Part shown: positions 1 through 4,650 of the stretch, in pieces | Layout: each line of letters opens with the position of its first letter | How positions within the stretch are numbered: position 1 is the first letter of the stretch | Origin: Bryobacterales bacterium | Lineage (GTDB): Bacteria > Acidobacteriota > Terriglobia > Bryobacterales > Bryobacteraceae | DNA: 5,482 nt | NCBI GenBank assembly: GCA_016880505.1 | Contig: JAEHDI010000777.1 | Span: forward strand, 1 to 5,482 | Direction of reading: 5' to 3' | The notes under the pieces: generated by a model | The model's input: only the letters and a program-made list of their open reading frames with translations | Databases searched by the model: none | What the model was told of the DNA's origin: nothing | Position numbers and translations under genes: made by a program

Positions 1-506
1 CGCGCGTCCACCATCGGCGACGACTCGTCCACGCGCCGGCCGACGCGCGACACGATCTTCTCGATGATTCGGATCAGGTGCGAGTTATCTTTGAATTCGA
101 CCGGAGTGCGGTAAAGTTTGCCGGCGCGCTCGATGTACACCAACCGCGGTGTCGTAACAAGGATGTCCGAGATCGTCGGGTCCTGCAACAACGGCTCGAG
201 CGGCCCCAGTCCGAATACCTCGTTCAGTACTTCCTCGGTCACCCGGTCTTTCTCGACCAGGCTCAAAGGAGTCTTCTCCTCGTCGATCAGCTTCGCCAGC
301 GCGGTGCGGATCTCCGCGCGCACCCGCTCACCCGCCATCGACGAGAGGATCTCCAGGTTGATACGATCGAGCAACTTCCGGTGGAGAGTGAACTTGAGTT
401 CCTGGTATTCCGGCGTGTAGGACTGCCGGTTCGGCATGCGGGAGCTCCACTGTTGTCCATCCCGGTTTACGATTGCCTTGCTGGCCGTGTCCGCTGTAGT
501 TCCCAT
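1..506 (-). CDS. cpaF: Tad pilus motor ATPase CpaF/TadA, N-terminal part (cut by left window edge)
   Basis: CpaF/TadA is the cytoplasmic hexameric secretion ATPase (type II/IV secretion family) that drives Flp pilus assembly. I translated the first 168 codons by hand; the reading frame stays open to the window edge. Visible family landmarks are a charged N-terminal helical region (about residues 31-95, LHRKLLDRINLE), then FGLGPLEPLLQDPTISDILV (98-117), VYIERAGKL (123-131) and IVSRVGRRVDESSPMVDA (151-168), which precede the nucleotide-binding core. Walker A and B, the Asp box and the His box lie outside the window, so catalytic integrity cannot be judged. The start is the only ATG after an in-frame TAG; AGGGG lies 6 bases upstream and GGAGG at 13 bases, the latter inside the end of cpaE. 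The gap to cpaE is 9 bases, which suggests translational coupling. One small oddity: the usual NGP after DILV reads TTP here. The family call is very secure. Confidence 0.96.
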   Translation of the reverse strand, partial: MGTTADTASKAIVNRDGQQWSSRMPNRQSYTPEYQELKFTLHRKLLDRINLEILSSMAGERVRAEIRTALAKLIDEEKTPLSLVEKDRVTEEVLNEVFGLGPLEPLLQDPTISDILVTTPRLVYIERAGKLYRTPVEFKDNSHLIRIIEKIVSRVGRRVDESSPMVDA

Positions 507-515
507 GTTTGTCCC

Positions 516-1682
516 CTATCCTCCGAATAACGAAAACTTCTTCTTGCCCGTTTGCTCCTGAATCCCAGCAACCTTGCTCGCCAGCCGGGCCATCTGCCGG
601 CCCAGGTTGGTGTTGGCGGGGACGAGTTGCCCTTCCGTGTAAGCCTCGTAAATCGATCCGTAATCGTCCGGAAGCATCGCGTACACAGAAAGCCCCAAGA
701 GCTTCTCAAGTTCGTCGGGCGTCACATCGGGATTCTTAGGAACCCGGTTTAGAATCAGCCGCAGCCTTGCGCGGCCGTAGCCGGAATCCATGAGCGCCTC
801 GACGATCTGTTTCACCTGGTGCAAGGCTGGAACATCCAGCGTCGTCACGAGAAACGCTTCGTCCACTTCTTCCAGCGCGGTCGTCGATAGCGGACTGAGT
901 CCGCGCCCGAGGTCCACAACCGTCCAGTCGTACTGAAACCGTACGAATCGCATCACATGCCGGAGGTCATCTTCCTTTGGCGTCTCCCTGGTGGTCTGCG
1001 CGCCCGGCGCCTTGATGACCCCCAACCCGGGCATCCCGTTGGAGACCAGAGCGCGCCAGTAGTTGATGTCGAGGCGATGCGTGTTCGCCATCGCGTCCAG
1101 CACCGAGTAGCGCGACTTCGATTTCATCAGGAACCCGACCAGTCCGGCGTCCATGTCGAAGTCGGCCAGCAGGACCTCCTTGGCCGTCTGCCGGGCGAGT
1201 TCCACCGCCGTGTGGCAGGCTATCGTCGTCGCCCCGCATCCACCTTTCGCCGAAAAGAACGCACAGGTCCGCCCGCCTGACTTGGCCACTCCCTGCCGCT
1301 GCTTGTTCCGGCCCAATGCCATCCGCTCGAGTGCCTTCGGCAGGTTGGTCTCGACCGGTGGATAGACGTACTCATCGGCGCCGGCGCGTATTACCCCTAG
1401 GATCGTTTCCGGCTCGGCTGACTTGTGAAGTGCAATCACCAACGGCGAGCCGCTGGTGGACTTGATCTTTCCTATGACCTCGTCGACCGGTTCACGGAGC
1501 GACGTGAAATCGACCAACAGTACGTCAGGGCGCAGCCGCTCAAGCTTGTCGAGAAAGGCAGGCCAGTCCCGGATCTCGGTCTGCTCCAAAAGAACGTGGA
1601 GAGGGAGCCCCTGAAGACAGGTCTGCACCTCTTGCCACAGTTCTTTCGTCTCGATAACCAGCCCAAGCGTGATCGGGTACAC
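516..1682 (-). CDS. cpaE: Tad pilus localisation ATPase CpaE/TadZ (atypical receiver + MinD/ParA-like domain)
   Basis: CpaE/TadZ proteins sit at the cytoplasmic side of the inner membrane and position the Tad machine, often at a pole. The 388-residue product has an N-terminal receiver-like domain (about 1-125) and a MinD/ParA-type P-loop domain (about 136-375). The P-loop is the deviant Walker A KGGCGATT (146-153), followed by LLADFDMDAG (171-180) and a Walker B-like TVVDLGRG (254-261, Asp257). The receiver keeps an Asp at the phospho-acceptor position (Asp58 in RPDVLLVDF). It lacks a clear N-terminal acidic pair, and the conserved Lys before Pro is replaced (GADEYVYPP, 101-109), fitting the atypical receivers of this family. 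The GTG start is fixed by an in-frame TAA six codons upstream and a purine-rich ribosome-binding stretch. It lies 31 bases after cpaC and 9 bases before cpaF. The deviant Walker A Lys146 and all main motifs are intact. Confidence 0.95.
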   Translation of the reverse strand: MYPITLGLVIETKELWQEVQTCLQGLPLHVLLEQTEIRDWPAFLDKLERLRPDVLLVDFTSLREPVDEVIGKIKSTSGSPLVIALHKSAEPETILGVIRAGADEYVYPPVETNLPKALERMALGRNKQRQGVAKSGGRTCAFFSAKGGCGATTIACHTAVELARQTAKEVLLADFDMDAGLVGFLMKSKSRYSVLDAMANTHRLDINYWRALVSNGMPGLGVIKAPGAQTTRETPKEDDLRHVMRFVRFQYDWTVVDLGRGLSPLSTTALEEVDEAFLVTTLDVPALHQVKQIVEALMDSGYGRARLRLILNRVPKNPDVTPDELEKLLGLSVYAMLPDDYGSIYEAYTEGQLVPANTNLGRQMARLASKVAGIQEQTGKKKFSLFGG

Positions 1683-1686
1683 AGAG

Positions 1687-1699
1687 CCTTCCCTTCCTT
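1687..1699 (-). promoter_or_regulatory. Ribosome-binding site of cpaE (GTG start)
   Basis: On the minus strand AAGGAAGGGAAGG ends 4 bases before the GTG at 1682-1680. It contains overlapping Shine-Dalgarno-like GGAAGG units, the upstream one about 9 bases from the start. An in-frame TAA lies within this stretch, so no earlier start is possible. This supports the GTG initiation codon. Confidence 0.7.
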
Positions 1700-1713
1700 A
1701 GTACAATCCTAAC

Positions 1714-3282
1714 CTACCCGGTGGCTCCCGACCCACTCTTCACCGGAGCCGCGGCTGGCGGAACCGGCGCCGCCGGCGCCTGCGCAGGCGGCGGATTTGG
1801 TATAGCCGGACGTGGAGCGAACGCCGGCGCCACTCCACCCTGCGCCGGCCTCATGCTTTCAATCAGTTGTTCCACGGGAATGGAGTCCTTCGGTGGGGTC
1901 ACCGTAACCGGCCCCGTCTCTTCCATGCCAGGTGTTCGCGGCACGACGGTCGGCGCCCCTTCCAGGAACGGAATCGGCATGCCTATCTCCGGCACAGGTT
2001 TGCCCGCAGGGATCGGACGGACCATTTCCGGCGTCACCATGATCAGCAACTCGGTGTTATTCGTGCTGCGTGACATCGATTGGAACAGTGTCCCGATCAG
2101 TGGGATGTCGCCCAGACCAGGGACCTTGTTCCACGTCTCGACCACCCGGTTGTCGAGCAGGCCTCCAATCGCAAAACTCTGATTGTTTTCCAGCTCGATC
2201 TCAGTCTGGATGCGCCGCGTCGACATCGCCGGGATATTGAACCCCTGGAATACCAAGCCGTTGGCGAAGTCCAGCGAACTCACCTCCGGGGTCACCTGCA
2301 ACCGGATCGAGCCTCGCGGCGTGATGTTCGGTACGAAGTTCAGGCGTACGCCGAATTCCCGGAACTGGATCGTGACCGCTCCCACCGACGCGCCGCCCTG
2401 AACTGTTGGGAACGGAAACTCGCCGCCCGCCAGGAAACTGGCCTGCTTGCCGTTGATCGCCAGCACATTCGGTTCGGCCAGCATCTCCAGCAATCGCTTG
2501 TTTTGCAGCATGCGGATCGTCGTCCCGAGGTCCAAGTCAGGCCGGAACAAAAAGATGTTCAGCGCGTCGCTGAGGGTCACGGCTCCCGCCGGGCTGACTG
2601 TAGAGGGCGAGAACTGGCCCGTCGTAACGCTGCCAATCGTCCCACCCGCCCCGGTGCTGAAGTAGTTGGCGCCGAGTTCTTTCTGGGCCGCGCGGTCCAC
2701 GTTCGCGAAGCGGACTTTCAGCAGTATCTGCGCATCCACGGGTGGTACCTTCACGTGCAGCAGGTTCACTACTTTCGGGCCCAGCGTACTCGCAATCGCC
2801 ACCGCGCGCTCGGCGCCGGTCAGGTCGTTTGTCGTGCCGCGCAACCACACGGTATTGTTCTCGAGGGTCATGCTCACATCCTGCCCGGCCAGTTCTTTCT
2901 GAAGTTCCTGACGCACGGTTTCCAGCGCTGTGACGCTCTGCCGCACATTCAAATCGAAAATCAGACGGTTGCCGCCTTGTTGCCAGATGATGAGACTTGT
3001 CTCGCCGGGCGCCCTGCCATTGACCAGCACTTCGCGCGGGGTGACCGCGATCGCCTCCGCCGCGTCCGGGTTCGCCACCGCCACGCGCTCGATCACAAGA
3101 GGGCTGTCCACCACCAGCGACTTGCCTACGGTCACAAACAAATCGCGGGCAGCCGCCGACGGGGCCTCTTGCGGTACTTGGGCCAACACAGCGATCGTCG
3201 AAAACGTCAGGACGAGAACAGCCAGTCTGGTTGCGGGGAACTTGGTCGCAATCACTGCCTTTCCTCCGGTTCGTCTTGTCAT
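1714..3282 (-). CDS. cpaC: Tad pilus outer-membrane secretin CpaC/RcpA
   Basis: This is the outer-membrane pore through which the Flp fibre leaves the cell. The 522-residue product has a signal peptide (hydrophobic LAVLVLTFSTIAVLA, about 20-34, likely cut near AQ). Next come an N0-like pilus secretin N-terminal domain (about 46-115), a BON/N1-like segment (about 118-178) and the secretin core (about 184-424). Diagnostic motifs are LLEMLAEPNVLAINGKQA (264-281), FLAGGEFPFP (283-292), RLNFVPNITPRGSIRLQV (313-330) and VPGLGDIPLIGTLF (387-400). A Pro/Ala-rich tail of about 80 residues follows (442-522), longer than in minimal secretins. The listed ATG forms an ATGA overlap with the cpaB stop. An alternative GTG at 3255-3253 (codon 10) has GGAGG 7 bases upstream and still gives a complete signal peptide, so the true start may be there. 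No lipoprotein cysteine is seen near the N terminus. Confidence 0.95.
   Translation of the reverse strand: MTRRTGGKAVIATKFPATRLAVLVLTFSTIAVLAQVPQEAPSAAARDLFVTVGKSLVVDSPLVIERVAVANPDAAEAIAVTPREVLVNGRAPGETSLIIWQQGGNRLIFDLNVRQSVTALETVRQELQKELAGQDVSMTLENNTVWLRGTTNDLTGAERAVAIASTLGPKVVNLLHVKVPPVDAQILLKVRFANVDRAAQKELGANYFSTGAGGTIGSVTTGQFSPSTVSPAGAVTLSDALNIFLFRPDLDLGTTIRMLQNKRLLEMLAEPNVLAINGKQASFLAGGEFPFPTVQGGASVGAVTIQFREFGVRLNFVPNITPRGSIRLQVTPEVSSLDFANGLVFQGFNIPAMSTRRIQTEIELENNQSFAIGGLLDNRVVETWNKVPGLGDIPLIGTLFQSMSRSTNNTELLIMVTPEMVRPIPAGKPVPEIGMPIPFLEGAPTVVPRTPGMEETGPVTVTPPKDSIPVEQLIESMRPAQGGVAPAFAPRPAIPNPPPAQAPAAPVPPAAAPVKSGSGATG
3263..3267 (-). promoter_or_regulatory. Strong Shine-Dalgarno inside the annotated 5' end of cpaC
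   Basis: GGAGG on the minus strand lies 7 bases before a GTG at 3255-3253, which is codon 10 of the longer cpaC reading. The ATG at 3282 has only a weak purine-rich sequence upstream but overlaps the cpaB stop as ATGA, which permits re-initiation. The site argues that the mature cpaC start is the GTG, giving 513 residues. Confidence 0.6.
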
Positions 3283-4187
3283 TGATTCTGCTCGTCTTCT
3301 TTTTTCTCTGCCTCTTTGAACTTCTGCTCGGCCCGCCGGGTCCCGTGAATCACCTCGACAACGACCGGTACGGCCTCCCGCCTCGGCAGAATTGGCGGTG
3401 GTGGAGGCGTCGCAGCCCGAGTCACCCGGGGCCGCGCGGTTGCCTTCCTTTCGCCCTCGGCTGTGGGCATCTTCGTAGGCGCCCCAGTGAACACATTACC
3501 CGCCGCTGCGCCCGTGGTTTTTACCTCTTTGGTGTCGAGCGGGTTTCTCAGCACGAGCTGGATTCGCATGTCGTTGCTGATCAGGCTCAGCGTCTCCGCC
3601 TGCTCTGGCGTCACCAGCACATTTACGACCTGCACGGTGACCGGCTTGCCTTCCGAGTCCTTCTGGATGTTCTGGCCGGCCGACAACACCTCGATGTTTT
3701 GCAGAATCGTCTTGGCCATGGTTCCGCCGCTACCGCCTCCCGGTGGCTGCCCGAGTACAAGTACGTCGACTCTCTGTCCGGGAACCACGAAACCGGCAAC
3801 GCCGACAACCTCATTCACGCGAATGGCTACCGCGCGCATGCCCTCGGGAATCGTCGCAGCCAGGCCTGCCCCGGCGCCCTTCGCCGCAAGCCGGCTCTCC
3901 AGGAGCGGCTCACCCTCATAAATGTTGGCGATCACGCCGCGGCCCACCGCCTCTTCCTTCTTCGTGACCGCGTTTACCGGCAGGGGACCCGACCACGCCC
4001 CCATCTTGATGTCCATCTCGCCAATCATCGTGCCGACCGGCAGACTTCGTGCCGCAACCATGATCTGAGCCGTGGATTGCTTTGCTTCGGTGTTCATCCG
4101 TGACGACACGAGCCTGTACAACAGAAGGCTGGCCCCCGCGGACACGATGAACGCGAAAACGAGAACGGAAATTAACCGTTTGCTCAT
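3279..4187 (-). CDS. cpaB: Flp pilus assembly protein CpaB/RcpC
   Basis: CpaB/RcpC is a periplasmic, inner-membrane-anchored partner of the CpaC secretin in Tad systems. The 302-residue product begins with a membrane anchor or uncleaved signal (about 5-26, LISVLVFAFIVSAGASLLLY). A SAF domain follows (about 41-102, with IMVAARSLPVGTMIGEMDI and EGEPLLESRL), then the RcpC/CpaB domain (about 110-222). The latter shows the family pattern IPEGMRAVAIRVNEVVGVAGFVVPGQRVDVL, split here as 113-130 and 131-143. After residue 235 comes a basic, Pro-rich linker (PPPPPILPRR, 261-270), then a short strand-like VVVEVIHGTRR (276-286) and a highly charged end. The ATG start has GAGGG 8 bases upstream (4200-4196). 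It follows flp2 by 15 bases and overlaps cpaC by 4 bases. Everything needed for the family call is present; the function of the C-terminal tail is unknown. Confidence 0.95.
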   Translation of the reverse strand: MSKRLISVLVFAFIVSAGASLLLYRLVSSRMNTEAKQSTAQIMVAARSLPVGTMIGEMDIKMGAWSGPLPVNAVTKKEEAVGRGVIANIYEGEPLLESRLAAKGAGAGLAATIPEGMRAVAIRVNEVVGVAGFVVPGQRVDVLVLGQPPGGGSGGTMAKTILQNIEVLSAGQNIQKDSEGKPVTVQVVNVLVTPEQAETLSLISNDMRIQLVLRNPLDTKEVKTTGAAAGNVFTGAPTKMPTAEGERKATARPRVTRAATPPPPPILPRREAVPVVVEVIHGTRRAEQKFKEAEKKEDEQNQ

Positions 4188-4202
4188 TCGACTTTCCCTC
4201 TC

Positions 4203-4394
4203 TCAACTCGGCGATTCATTGGCAGCCGCCAAACGGGAGTTCGCTATCGTCCAAAGCGTGTTGATGCTTCTGCCGACTCCCAGGTAGGCCGCCGCTCCCG
4301 CCAGGCAGACGAATGCCAGGAGAAGGGAATATTCGACCAGATCCTGGCCTCGGTCGTCCCGGATGAACCCGCTCCCGACATCCGACTTGTCCAT
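4203..4394 (-). CDS. flp: Flp/Fap-type pilin, second copy
   Basis: This is a 63-residue type IVc (Flp) prepilin. After a short charged leader ending in Gly16 comes QDLVEYSLLLAFVCLAGAAAYLG, split by motif as QDLVEY (17-22) and the hydrophobic helix (23-39). Glu at +5 and Tyr at +6 after the predicted cleavage site are the Flp signature. They mark processing by a TadV/CpaA-type prepilin peptidase, which is not in the window. It aligns without gaps to the pilin at 4468-4650 over 54 residues, with 33 identities by my count. It differs in an Arg after the helix (Arg42) and a Cys in the membrane helix (Cys30). The ATG start has AGGAG 9 bases upstream. It lies behind a strong hairpin and 15 bases before cpaB, so it may be made at a lower level than the first pilin. 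It could be a minor pilin; that is inference. Confidence 0.92.
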   Translation of the reverse strand: MDKSDVGSGFIRDDRGQDLVEYSLLLAFVCLAGAAAYLGVGRSINTLWTIANSRLAAANESPS

Positions 4395-4429
4395 CGCCGT
4401 TCTCTCCTAACGTAGACAAAACAAGCAGC

Positions 4430-4454
4430 GGGGGGCATGCGAGGCATACCCCCC
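4430..4454 (-). terminator. Stem-loop between the two flp genes: partial terminator or mRNA-stabilising hairpin
   Basis: On the transcript, GGGGGGUAUGC pairs with GCAUGCCCCCC (11 pairs, one G-U) around the 3-base loop CUC. It starts 13 bases after the flp1 stop codon. The downstream sequence GCUGCUUGUUUUG is U-rich but interrupted, so it resembles a leaky intrinsic terminator rather than a full one. Such an element after the first pilin gene would favour excess pilin mRNA over the downstream assembly genes, either by attenuation or by protecting a processed 3' end. The structure is seen directly; the role is inferred. Confidence 0.72.
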
Positions 4455-4467
4455 GGAAGGAACACGC

Positions 4468-4650
4468 CTAGCTGGCGGAAGCTGCCGCGTTGCTCAACGT
4501 GTTGTTGGTGATTTTCCAAATGCTGTTGATGCTGGCGCCGGCGCCAATGAACAGCGCGGCCGAAGCCAGGGCAACAAACGCCAAGAGCAAGGTATACTCG
4601 ACTAGGTCCTGGCCTTGCTCGTCACGGATGAAGTTCTTCATCAGTTTCAC
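4468..4650 (-). CDS. flp: Flp/Fap-type major pilin candidate, first copy
   Basis: This is a 60-residue Flp prepilin, the expected fibre subunit. The leader MKLMKNFIRDEQG ends at Gly13. The mature N terminus QDLVEY (14-19) carries Glu at +5 and Tyr at +6, followed by a hydrophobic helix (about 20-39, LLLAFVALASAALFIGAGA). The short polar C terminus is rich in Asn, Ser and Ala. Length and layout match the Flp family. The start is GTG, with GAGGAG 9 bases upstream; an ATG at codon 4 (4641-4639) would be 18 bases from that site and is less likely. The GTG overlaps the upstream stop as GTGA. A strong hairpin follows the gene, and a palindrome and GTGA/TCAC cluster precede it. Together these suggest it is the separately controlled, abundant pilin. 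Processing would need a prepilin peptidase encoded elsewhere. Confidence 0.94.
   Translation of the reverse strand: MKLMKNFIRDEQGQDLVEYTLLLAFVALASAALFIGAGASINSIWKITNNTLSNAAASAS

Noticed and set aside
78..530. Plus-strand open frame of 150 codons opposite the cpaF start
   Set aside because: The minus strand encodes unmistakable CpaF motifs here, and the plus-strand product shows no recognisable family.
1761..1800. GC-rich inverted repeats (GGCGCC and GCGCA units)
   Set aside because: They encode the Pro/Ala-rich secretin tail. Repeated GCG, GGC and CCG codons give palindromes by composition, so no separate function is claimed.
2080..3285. Plus-strand open frame of 401 codons opposite the secretin gene
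   Set aside because: It is antisense to a clear secretin. Its translation is rich in His, Arg and Gln with no domain or hydrophobic pattern, as expected for a shadow frame in GC-rich DNA.
3231..4103. Plus-strand open frame of 290 codons opposite cpaB
   Set aside because: It is antisense to a well-supported CpaB and its product has an Arg/His-rich shadow composition. The hydrophobic start arises from the reverse of charged cpaB and cpaC ends.
4216..4419. Alternative frames overlapping flp2 (67 and 91 codons)
   Set aside because: They are out of frame with a pilin carrying the complete QDLVEY motif and hydrophobic helix, and their products have no pilin features.
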